From Undaria pinnatifida (Eukaryota; Sar; Phaeophyceae; Laminariales; Alariaceae), in NCBI GenBank assembly GCA_012845835.1, contig JABAKD010000020.1, forward strand, positions 4,253,243 through 4,317,242: DNA of 64,000 bases. The letters are read 5' to 3'. The position numbers were made by a program, and so were the translations under genes. The notes beneath the pieces are model-generated. The model was not told where the DNA came from. It did no database searches and worked only from the letters and a program-made list of their open reading frames with translations. This document shows positions 35,532 through 47,900 of the stretch, one piece after another. Numbering within the stretch: position 1 is the first letter of the stretch; every line of letters starts with the position of its first letter.

Positions 35532-38500
35532 GCAACATTACCTTAGCACGCAACCGCTTAATCCGGAGTTCTCGGAGTCGCTGACGGTTGTCGAGCCGCC
35601 GCCGATGCTCCTCCTCCGAAGACTTCGCCTCCGTTAAAGCCTGGGCCTCCATCGCAGTCGACGACGGTCTCGCGTCAACCTCCCCTCGCTAAGAAGTGAG
35701 CGGGCATACAAGGGTTGGAAAACAAAGTATTTCCCTTTAAGCAATAGTCTGGTGCTATGGAATGCTATCTAGAGTCAGGGCAGGGAGGGAGAGCAGGGTT
35801 GGCTGAAACTTTTTCTTATTAGGGCCGTTCCTGACAAAACACCAAAAAAGTGACGCGATTCCTGACAAAAGACAGAACAAAACAGGATTCCTGACATTTT
35901 GAAATTCTAACAAAAAAAAACTAGCGTTGATAAAACAAAAATCTCGTTTTATATTTTGTCAGGATTCTTTTTTTTTTTTGGAGTCTTATGTCAAGTCCAG
36001 GGTGTCTCAGCAAAAAAGAAAATATATATTCACTAAAATGTCACGTATTCTTTTCTATTTCTGTCCCTTAGCGCTGCTGCGGCATGCAACCTACAACAAC
36101 GGCCGAGGAAGTAAACGACGCTAAGAGCGGCAAATGGAGTGAGGTGGAGCAGAGCGTGTACTTGCGTAGCGAAGCACAGTTTTGTTTTGTAGCTCCCTAC
36201 GCGAACTGATGAGATTGCCGCACTAATCCTACGTGCCGCGTTGGTGAATTACTGGCGACGCGAGGAAATCTAGAGACCTCGTAGTTGACGTAGCTCAAAA
36301 CGACGGACGTCTTTGTCTCGCGCGAAATGTTTCGCCCACGAGCGGACACTTATTGTCTGCCGAACCATAAACCAAAACCTGAAAAAAACGCGTCTTCAGA
36401 CTCCGTTTTGGGGGAAAGATAATGCCAACATTATTGTGAGCCCTGGTGCGAACGTTCATCGCGCACGAGCCAAACACGCACCGCAAGATAGATAACAACT
36501 GCGTGTCGGGTGTGCAGTTGGGGCACTTTCTGAGTAAAGCGCGTGATCTACCAAAGCACGATCGCGACAAACGTGCGGGTTCGCATTTCACAGAAAGGCC
36601 AGGTAGGCAGCGATGACAGTGCCGTAACATGGGTACACGGGCGGGCGCACGATTTGCACCAAAAACCAGAAACGCGCCTTTGCTGGCTTGTCGGCTCTCG
36701 CTTCGCCGTAGTACATCAGGACAGGGGCATCTTGACCGTACCCCGCCAACGCCAGCACATGCTGGTGAGGATGCCACGCCACGTCACGCAAACAGCAAGC
36801 CGTTCCAAGTGTCTGGGGGGGGGGGGGAGGAACGGGGGACGGGGGGGCGGGCGTGGGGGGAGAAATAATTTCATGTATGGCCTTAGTCCTCAGCATCATG
36901 AATCCTTGCGCCCCTGCAAGACGGGGACGGGATGCAAGCATATCGTCCATGCATGGCGGTGACCCCTTACGACCGCCGATCTTCACATCCCTGCAATGCT
37001 AGCACGGGGCACGTCGGGTCTTTCACCGACCAGGAAGACACCGTTCGCACCAAGCGCGAAGGGGGGAGGGGGCGCGAAAAAAAGAAAAAAGGCGGAAACA
37101 GACAGGCCATCTCGGTGGTACCGCCAAAAACAAAAAAAAAAGGTCGGATTGATGCCGGTCCTCTCGCCGGCTTCTGCAAGCTTTGTTCCGGCTTTCAAGC
37201 ACAGCCCACGTGCCACGGACTCACTGGCATTTGTGCGTCTGGAAGACGAACCCTCCTCCGGCAGGAAAAGAGTACACCCCGCCCCTGGCAAGACGAAGAA
37301 AAACCCGAATACCCCCCCTTCCCCCCCCCCCCCCGATGCTCACCAACAGGTGGCAGAACACGACTTGCTCCCGGTTCCGGAGAGTACAAGAGGACGTCGG
37401 CTACGTAGTCAGCGAGTTGGTCGCATCTATGACACTGCTGCGGTAGAGGTCTAGGTGTAGCAATATTTTTATTGAGGCTCTTCCTTTCAAGAGCCACAGG
37501 TCACACACAAACATACAATGGGTTTGCTGCCGCCCCTGTGCTATGGCCATCTTTGGTGGAAACCCCGATCCGACTGGGGTGGATAAAGTGGCGCACAGGA
37601 TCAGGGTGCTTGCGCCCTGCCCCGCAGGCGGCGGTTAATGACAAATCCCCGTACCTCGCCCACGAGCTGAGTGTTTTTAGTAAGCTGAATGGTTACCTCG
37701 ATGAACTGGCCGCGGCCAAGGTACGTAACATGCTTTCGACGATCTTTCGGTTGACTTGTAAGACGGAAATTTCCCCAACGAAAATGGAAATTTCCCCGAC
37801 GGAAGTTTCCAACGATTTTGCGGTGGAGGAGGCCCCCCGCCATTCAGCTAAAAAAATGCTCGAGCCACCCGAAAAACGAAGTGCTGCAGTACTCATACCG
37901 CTATCGTTAAACAAGCGTCCTGTTTTTTATGGCAACCCCGTTTTTCTTTTTCAATTTTTTGTGGAATCGTCTTAGCAGTGGGTGGAAAATGAGTTGAAGT
38001 CGTGCTAGCCGGCCGGTGCGTGGCCCCTGGCTGATGCTGGAGATGAGAGTAAAAAAAAAAACGCCTTTACGGACAACGGAAAAATAACAGGTATTCATTA
38101 ATGAATCACAGACGGCCTGCAGCCAGATCCGCCGTCAAAACGAAGGGGGGGGGGGGGGGGGGTTGTACAGGCGGTTTCTACTTGAAAAAAAAAAATTATG
38201 GGCCCGTTGGATGTTGATTTTTTCGTTCAACGCGATATTCGTCTGTGCCTACCGCGCGACAGGCCGCGATTCATGTCCACTACACCAGCATTGTTGCCAC
38301 TCCACGCTACGTTATTCCGATTTGGTTTGTATTTTTTTTTTGCAGATGCATGATTTTCTTCAGCTATGATATATACGTGTACCACTTTTGGTTTGTTTGT
38401 TGGTTTTTTCGCCGGGGTGTATTCTTCCACTCCGGAGTGACTGGAGACTGTCCGACGGACTTGATGGCGCGAGGGAATGTGAGAACAACAACAACGTTGT

Positions 38501-41500
38501 CGTCGCTGATTTAATGTTAGCCATTACGCATTTTTTTGGCGCCCGTCCCCAAAATGAAAGATAGCAATATATATATATATTGTACGAGTTACAGGATACA
38601 CATGATAAACTGGTGCATTCTTTCCAAAACCGTCACATTTATCCCCTTAAAATAATGTACAGTTTCCACGCACAGGTTGAGCTGCCCCCCCCCCCCTCCC
38701 ATGATAAACTGGTGCATTCTTTCCAAAACCGTCAGATTTATCCCCTTGAAGGATTTATAGTTTCCACGCACAAATTGAGCTGCCCCGCCCGTCCCCCCCC
38801 CACGCCCCCCCCCCTCCCCCCCACCCCCACCCCCGCCCCTTTTGATCAAAACCAGGCCCCCACGTCCTTCAAAACGCCGCTCTCCCCTCACCGGTATTCG
38901 ACTTACAGGATTCACTTGATGAACGGATGCATTTCCTTCCACAGCTGTCAGATTTGGTCCCCCTCAGAAACGGGTTTTATAGTTTCCGCGCACAGACTGA
39001 CTAACATCACCCTGTTGACCCTGATAGCTACACTGTAGTTGCAAGGGGAGTCGCCGACCTATATCCTTAATGAGGACACACAACCCGTAATACGCGCGAT
39101 CGGAGTATCACACACAGCTTGCAAAGATGACTTTCGACGAAATCTTCGATCTCACAGCTGGAGTGTATTTTTATTTTTATAATATATGTGTACGTCGCGG
39201 CCAGTTTCAAATACAATGGCAACCGAACACTACCTTGTCCGGCTCACTTCCTACCTGAAAAAAGAAACGAAAAAACAGGCATAAACGTTTACATTTAAAA
39301 AACAAAACGACAAGAAAAAAGCAAAATATTCTAAACCCGAACACCCATCCATATACCTCTACTTGTCAAGCTTCGCTTGAATGAAGCCTTGCTTAATAGA
39401 CAGGGTTCTCCGCGGCGAAAAAACAAACTCTTCGCTTTTCAAAAACATTTCTGCGCCACTTCCATGTGGCGTACGATATGTTGCACTACTTCCGTTACAT
39501 GGTGTCAAGAAAAAAAAAAAAAAAACTACATCAACCATTTTACTCTCGCTTAACGTGTTACTCTCTCTAAACTCGTTTTATCCTGCTAAAGGGGGAGCAT
39601 ACGGTAGTAATCAGCTCCAAATACGGTTAGCAACAAATAGGTGGAGAGCTGTGGGTCGGCGGGATTTCACGAGCGAAAACTAGTCGGTAGGTGCCATGGT
39701 TAGCCAACTAACTGACTGGTAGTTGGTAGGTCGGCTGGTAGAGCCAACTGATGGGCCAGCCGACTTGCCGACTTACGTCAGGCGAGCAAAGCGAGCCAAA
39801 TCAGGTCACACCGGGAGAGGGGGCCTCGTTCAAAAGGAAAATTATGCATCCTCCGGTGTTATACAATCCCTCTCGCGAGCATTGAAAACCCCAAAAGTCG
39901 GATAGTCGGCACCTGCGGGAAACGACTAGCTAACTACTAGTCCGAATCGTAACTAGTTGTTGACTACAGTTGTGTAGACTCACAGCTCTACAAATATAAG
40001 AACAAACATGTTAGGTAGATCCACTGCTAACAGGATAAAAAATTACACACGAAAATGGAAAGCATCTCGCTACCACCTTTCGGGCTTGCTGCTCTCCTAC
40101 GCTACCACTGTGTTTGATTGAGGCTCTGTATACCTTGTGAAGACCAGCCAACAACACTAAGCTCGGATCAATCGCCATCAAACAAAAGGCGGCTGGGTGC
40201 ATTTTTTGCCCCCTATGATAGTTCATCCTGCTAACCGTGGATCTCCGTCATACTGCTATTTTTTTGTGAGTGTTTTTCATGGCTTCTGCTAATTAATCCC
40301 GATATCAGCCGACGACCCTTGCCAGCCCCCGCCCACACCCCTCCCCCCACCTGCAGCGGAGTCCTGACCCGTTTTCCCTCCTGAGCCTCCCAGACCCGCA
40401 CCTGCCCCTTCTCGGAGCCCGACACCACGAACCGACCGTCGGGGCTAAACGACGCGCGGACCAGAGATACGGCCGCCGACCCGCCAGAAAATCCAGGGTT
40501 CACAAGCTTTTGTGTGTGTGTGTGCGTGGCACGATTTAGTTTTGTCGCGTTGTGTTGTTTTTGTGTACCCAGCGGGAACGACATCGTCACGTGGGAAAAA
40601 CGGCGCCAGGCGGGATCGGTCGGTCGGAGGAAGGTAGTGGGCGAGGTTCGGGAGCGGGGGGCGGTTCAGCTTCGGGACGTAACTGTCCACAAGGGAAAGG
40701 GGTGGGAGGTGTTGGTTGTATAGCACCAGGCAGTGAGCTACGTATTCACGTGACTCAGTAGCTCAGTGGGCAGTGCTATATAACCAACATGAAGAATGCT
40801 GTTCGCACTCACAAGTGGGTGGTGCACATTTGACTCGCGGCTGTTAATGGAGATGCGGAATTATATCTGGCGGGAGATAGAACAAAAAACAAGGGGATCT
40901 TACTGGTTGGTGTTGTCTTCGATTTCTTAGCCCAATGCTTGTTTATTTTTCGGCTTTAGAGCCGCCCCCTCGCTTTGAGAACACGTTCGGCTTGCTGCTG
41001 TTAATGGGATGTGGAACTGTTTCCGGCGAAAAAGGACTAAAAACAAAAGAAGGAATCTTACTAGTATTGCCCTCAATTTCATGACCCTTTTTGGATGGCA
41101 CTTTTAGCCCCGCCCCCAAGCTTTGGGGACGAGGCATTACGAGGTACCAAAGCAGTAATCAGGACCTGCGATAATCACAAAAAAAAACTATATATTCCCC
41201 AATTATTAGCGCATCATAAGCAATGAGCCATCCCACAGCAGGGGTGCAGCCGAAGTTTCTAAGAATTTTGTGAGCAATGAGCCATTCCACGGTAGGGCTG
41301 CAGCCGAAGTTTCTAAGAATTTTCTGAGCTTCGGAGCCATCCCACGGTAGGGGTGCAGCCGAAGTTTCTAGGAATTTTCTCGGCAATGAGCCATCCCACG
41401 GAAGGGGTGCAGCCGAAGTTTCCAAGATTTTTTTCTGAGCTTCGGAGCCATCCCACGGTAGGGGTGCAGCCGAAGTTTCTAAGAAATTTCTCGGCAATGA

Positions 41501-44500
41501 GCCATCCCCCGGTAGGGGTGCAGCAGCAGATTCTAGGATTTTTCTGAGCTTCGGATCAATCCCACGGTAGGGGTGAAGCAGACTCTAAGAATTATCCGCG
41601 CTCCCAACTTGAGGAGCTAGTTCAATTTGTCACCCGAAACATGACTTCGAAGGCGTTTTTTCTCGGAACCGGACCTACACTTCTATGCGCCGATCCTTAA
41701 ACAAAGCACACACGTATAACAATATGATGCTAACCGATAGCTCCACACTCTTGAGGAGCTCAACCGCACTATAGAGGCCAGAAGGTCAGGAAAACGCTTG
41801 TCCAAAAAAAGGGCAACACTCCACCGTGGGGTGGACTCCAATAGTAATCAGGACCCATTATACGATAAACGCAACAACCTACGAAGTGTATATGTATTCC
41901 ACGATTTTTGCGCACCATGATTTGGTTCTGAGTACAGTAGCAGGGACCCCTCTCTATAGTGCCGTTATGTGGCAACCGGCACTATTCCTCATACTGCCGC
42001 TACTGGTTATTTGCATCTGTGCCGAGCGACTCCACAGGCAATACAGCGGGCAGCCGGCACTACTCGACCTGCACTACAGAGGGACCTCTGCTGTACTGTG
42101 TTCTCCCGTACTACTAAGAATTGAGAGTCGCAAAACTTCAGGGTTAGTAAAAAGTTTAGGCTTTAAGCATACGCGAGGTGCGAATGAGATTATATCTGTG
42201 TGACTGCTCTATCAACGCGTTCTCCGCAGAATTTCCATCGAAAGGGGCGCTCCGCTACCGTTAAGGGTGCAAATGAGAGCAGATGATAGCCGCTAGCTGG
42301 AATAAAACAGCACTTCGTACCTGGTACGTGCCGAGATCAAGCAGCCTCAGAGTGTTCCCGTGCGCTTGGACGAGCAGCTGCCCTCTCCTTAAGCGCGAGG
42401 TCAGAGCAAGACTCGTTATCGCTTTCCCCACAAGATCAGCGTGTTGCACCTACGTGACACCCGATTTGACCGATGAAGTTGGAACATTAGACAACTTTTG
42501 TGTATGTGTGTGTTTCCGGCTGAAGATTCGTTAAATTTCTACAACGTTTATGATTAATAAAGATGACAAAGTTGCTCAAGTTACCGAAAAAAGAGGTTCC
42601 TTCCCTCTCGTTTGTACTTTGTCAGATGTGATCGATGTGAACGTAGCACACGTAGTTGTCTAATGGGAAAAAGTATGAGCGGAAGAAAACGAAACGGTAG
42701 CGCGTACTGTTCAAACAGGGCAACCATCGCCGGCGTTTGCGTATGAACGATTCACGTGGCTGTAGCGGCCAGACAAGACCAGACAGACATTCAGACGGGC
42801 ATTGAGACAGTCTCGAAACACTTAACGACCAAGCGTACTGACATATTGGTGCGTGTGTGGCTTTGGCGACTCTATGCTAATGCTGCCCAAGCGACACCAC
42901 AACGCTAGATAGCGCCGTGGACAACGAACGATAAAACAAATAATAAAGAAGCGCTATAATTTGCTATACATATATATATATATTTGTTTCCACAATACAC
43001 CGCCGAACGCTATAACGATTCTCTTTCAGTACTCCCCCTCGCCTTTCGGAGAACGTTGTAGTCCTCCACCCCCGCCCGACCGCCGCTGGCCCTGCGCCAC
43101 ACGATGATAGCGCCGACGCCATCTCCGCTGTAAAGGCGGTTGCTCTTGGGGTCGTACGCGATGGTGTTGACGTGGCTCTCGTGTACAACCTTGCGTGGAT
43201 ATCGGTGGTTGCGGGGGGGGGAGGGGGGGGGGCGGGGTGTACTTGATTCATGCAGGGCCGTAGATATTGGACCATATAGACCCTTGCATCCCTACAACGG
43301 CGGGACCGAGAACGTCGGGTTTCCTCCACAAGGCAGGCACAAGGGGGGCGGGGGGGACTTCGCACGATAATGGTGATGTTCTCGCATTAGCTCATTTCCC
43401 TGGAATCCAGGTCATGGTGCCGTTACAGCGTTGCTCAGAAATCGCGAAAACACGTGTTCTGGCAAGCGTAGCGCGTGGTGCTCTCGCTATCGGAGTGGGT
43501 TTTCACGATAACTTGCTGGACGGGGGAGGGGGGGGGCACGGAACTTGGCATAGTTTAGCATGTAAGGCAGTGGAGCGCATGTAGCCGAAGTCACGTTAGA
43601 GGAGCGGGGGGATGTCCCAGAGGACAATAGAATGAGGCGGCGCAAGACGAAATGTTACTTTGGTGAGGCAAGGGTGGGTGGAACAACGGATGGATGTACA
43701 GAACGCAAAGCACAGCATGAAAAACGCTTTTGACCATAACATATACCAGGTACTGTATACACAAATATATGCTGCGTAGCAGGTACTATATACAGGAAGT
43801 ACGGACCTTGTTCGACAGCGTCCCCAGCATCTTCGCCCGTCCTCCCTGCGACGCTGCCGTAAAGACGTCCCACAGCCGGAGTCGCCGGTCAAAAGCCCCC
43901 GTCACAACCAGCGCGCACTCGCTTGCTTCTGACCTCGGAGAGTAGTTCAAAGCTGCACCGGGGGAAGCGGTGAAAGGCACAGGGTAGACGACCGGCGATA
44001 TGATTTAGAATGTCACGGACACGGTCTGCGTAGGTGCCGCCGATTTGTGGGTGCATGGGGTTAATCAGGGCTCCGACGTTTGTTACGCGAAGCGCAACAG
44101 AGGTTGGACGGCGTGTTGCGTGTTGCGCCCGCGCCCCGCGCAGGGGTCGATGAAGGTAAAAAAAAACCGCGATACACGCAGGAAAAAATGCCCGACAAAC
44201 ATTTGACGAGGTGCGTTTCGACGTCTGAAGACACTTTTTTCGTGATGCCTGCGTGAAAATGCGCCCGAACACCGCTTCACTAAGTGCGTTCTAAACGCCT
44301 TCGAACGTGTTCACAAAATAATTGCCTCCATTTTTTTTCGTCGCTTCCAGTGAGAAAGATTTGCGCAAAAATAATTTCGCCTCGGTGCGCGGCGTCAAGC
44401 GCGCGTTGCGCTGCGCGCACCACAGCTTCCGGTGCCTGTTGCGCAAAACAACAATTCCGAGCGCAATGTTGAGCACGAGCAACATCGCAATAACTAATTA

Positions 44501-44608
44501 ACGCCCTGATATGCGGTAAGTGCGTGGAGATATTTTAAACACCTTGGTGGCCATCGCCGCGCAATTTTCTAGGTTGGACGCGACGACAACAACAACAGCA
44601 ACAGCAAT

Positions 44609-44646
<38 letters not shown>

Positions 44647-44688
44647 GAGCAACAGCAAGAGCAACAGCAAGAGCAACGGCAGCAACAG

Positions 44689-44759
<71 letters not shown>

Positions 44760-44779
44760 GCAGCAGCAGCCACAGCAAT

Positions 44780-44811
<32 letters not shown>

Positions 44812-44854
44812 TAACAGCAGCAACAGTAACAGCAGCAACAGCAACAGCAACAGT

Positions 44855-44901
<47 letters not shown>

Positions 44902-44905
44902 AAAC

Positions 44906-44936
<31 letters not shown>

Positions 44937-47900
44937 TGGACAGCGCCCCGCGTGTTCTTCTCGCTCACCCGCGATGGTACTCCGGGCAAGGTCGATAACT
45001 GCGGGCTGGAACACAGCGGCGTATACAAAGCAGGGAGGTGAATGCTGGAGTACACACGCCAGCCGCGGCTCGTCCTTGCCTCCCCTGCAGAGGAAAAAGA
45101 CAACACACATCGGCCGCCATGCGGTTGGTCGCGAACAACGTACCTACATTCTCCCTTGTACAAGATCATTTGCAGGTGTCCCGGGCGCTTTCTCACACGA
45201 ATTCACCCATCGGGCGCTTGATTAGTTTCCGCGAAACATTATCACTCTCTCGTGCCCGGTAGAAAATCCGATGCAAGCGACCAAAGCCTTCGCACACAAT
45301 GGTAAACGTCGGCGGTTTTTCTAACACGTCCCCTCATTTCCTGCGGCCGCGAAAAACAGCCTGGACGAATAGCGCACGCTGGCTAAAAGAAGGGAAGCGA
45401 ACCGGATGTTTATCTAAAATCATATGTATATATTTATTTTCCTTGCGACATATGTCCAGTTCAGACCTCCATCACCCATCGCCTGCATCGGTCGACAGGA
45501 AGAAGAAGAATAAATAGAGTTACTATCGTCTTTAAAAATATGATTTTTTTACTATATGATACACGACACGAACTACGAGCAATTCCCCTCTCTATTCCTA
45601 AGTCGTTCGTTCCCCACAAAAAGCGTGGGCGCAATTCTAAAGTGGTTAAGTTCTGAATTACTTGAAACTAGTGTTGATTTGCCTTCTACAGTTCTGAAAG
45701 GGTTACAAATGTAATTATCTATGGTAACACTTTCGAAGACAGAAAACCCGCCTTCTTTCCGTTGCCAGTGCTCCATCGGCGGCAGATGCCCCCACGCCGG
45801 GGTGCGCCCCGCCCTTTCCGCCGTCTTCGGCGTCGCTCCCGGAAGAGACACGCCACACCTGTCCACGGGAAAAGGGGGGGTTTGACTGCTTCGGTAAAGG
45901 CCAGACGGCACCGCAAAACTGGCCACCACAAAAATTGGCCTCCACAAAACATGGCCGGCAGTCGGGCAGTGTCTACGAAAACACTACAACCCCCGACGCA
46001 AACGCTGCCGCATCATAACTGACTGGCGGGCGGGCTCTTGTTGGGGGGTGGAGGGGGTTACCCCTCCTCTTAAACGCGGCGGCAACGGTTGGCAAGTGGA
46101 CTGCGAGTGAAAGCTTAACAATGACTGCAGAGGTTTGCTCGTTACATGGCGCTATCCACTAGACCACTAAGTCACGTGGCCAAGTAACTCAGTGGGGGTA
46201 GTGTTGTATAGCCAACAAAATATATATGCTTTCGAGCTCGCAAGCTGATTGTCACCGACTTTTTGACAGGGATCGTCGGAGTTAGGTAACGCTATCCACT
46301 AGACCGCGAGAAGCCACGTGACCAAGTAGCTACCCCACCATAGAAGGTTTCCCTCGGTAACTATATTAATACATGCCTTCTCTTGTGCTTGGCTGAGGCG
46401 GGGATTTTTCAATAGAACCAGTCGCGGGGGGGGGGGCGTAGCAGGTCGGGCCATTGTGGGGGTCCGGGCATTCTGCTCCCCGAAAAGGTGGACAGGAATG
46501 ACCCGGGAGTAACCTTTCAAGTGGGGAGCTCCCAATAGAGTGCCGGTATTCGCCAGCCCAATACACCGGTACTATACATGGCACCGGCACTATCGGGAAC
46601 GGGGTTACTTATCGAAAGTTTCGGTCGTGCCAAGTGATTTTGCCGGCACTGCAGAGGGAAGCGGCGCTATTAAACCGGCACTATATAGGGGAGCAGCGCT
46701 ATTAAACCGGCCCTATAGAGAGAAGTGGCACTATATTCAACCAACACTATATAGTGCAGTGGCACTATTCAACAAGCACTATACGAGAGCAGTAGCATTG
46801 TTCGACCGGCACTATAGATACCAGTGGCAATGTTCAATCGGCACTATAGACATCAGTGGCATTATTCAACCGGCACTGTAGAGACCAGTAGCACTACCCA
46901 AACCGGCACTATAGAGATCAGTGGCAATATTCAAGCCGGCACTATAGAGATCAGTGGCACTATTCAAGCCGGCACTATTGGGATCCCCACAAATTGCTGT
47001 GTATCAATAGGAACGCACACAACCCTAGGCAGTATAGGAAACTTTATCGTACGTAGGAAATATATTTGATACCTTCGCCACGACCGACGTCCTACCTACC
47101 TTTGCCGTGCCGTCCGCCGATGCCGAGAGCAACAACGAATCGCCAGGGGACCAGACAAGCGAGTACACCATGGACGCGTGCCCCTTCAGCTCGTGCCGGC
47201 ACCTTCCCGTCTCCGTGTCGATCAACCTGATCGGGAATCGCCCCGGGAGCGGGTCATCGCAGCAAGCCGCCGCGAGAAGCGCACCCGACCCAGAGAACGC
47301 TAGCGTAATGGCGCCGTTCTGACCAGCGTACACCTATATGTATGTCGCGTGCGGCGAGATTTTTATTACATATGCGGCGACTTTTGACAAAGCGTTACAT
47401 ACATCAAAGTCCACCAGGGGAGGCGTCACGAAACTGTGTTACACCGCACGTCTGGACATTAGCCGCCTTCTTTTCCAGCACCCACGTTATTGAGCAAAAA
47501 GTACTTAAGCTTAGAATGTGGAATAACGCTCGCGGTTCTAAACAAGGTGCAAAATACATAGCTGCCGAGCTGCCCATGAAGAATGTTGAGTTGGAGGACA
47601 AGCTACAAAATCTCGAGGAACCAACGCAGTAAACGGAGCCAGGTCGGCGTCGATGCGTGGGAGGGCATATTGCGGCATTAATGCATGCAACCATGGGCAA
47701 TCGCGGACAGGCATGCGTGGCGTGGCTGGCATTGTGTTCGGCCGGAAAAGTCAGTTTTTGGGAGTCGGCTATACGTTCTGCCATTTGGCGACGTTACCTC
47801 GCGGTGCGAGGCGGACAGTAATTCCTTGAACGAGAATACAGTAGTGATATACAGTAATAATATGTACGAAGTAGTATTACACATACCGTAGAAGTATATA

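Larger units (their letters stand above)
33808..35541. other. AHI1 intron
   Basis: Holds the fold-back element at 35009-35112 and the AAC microsatellite at 35441-35535. Otherwise nothing that I can support. Confidence 0.45.

Noticed and set aside
35288..35652. Poly-N, poly-Q, poly-T and poly-L frames
   Set aside because: Translation of (AAC)n; only the segment at 35542-35688 on the minus strand has exon features.
44498..45196. Frames rich in AVAV, poly-L, poly-C and TATATA over the CAACAG repeat
   Set aside because: Microsatellite artefact in an AHI1 intron; no flanking exon signals match.
47342..47632. Plus-strand 96-codon frame ending in a helical NVELEDKLQNLEE
   Set aside because: Inside an AHI1 intron, opposite strand, no splice context; probably chance.
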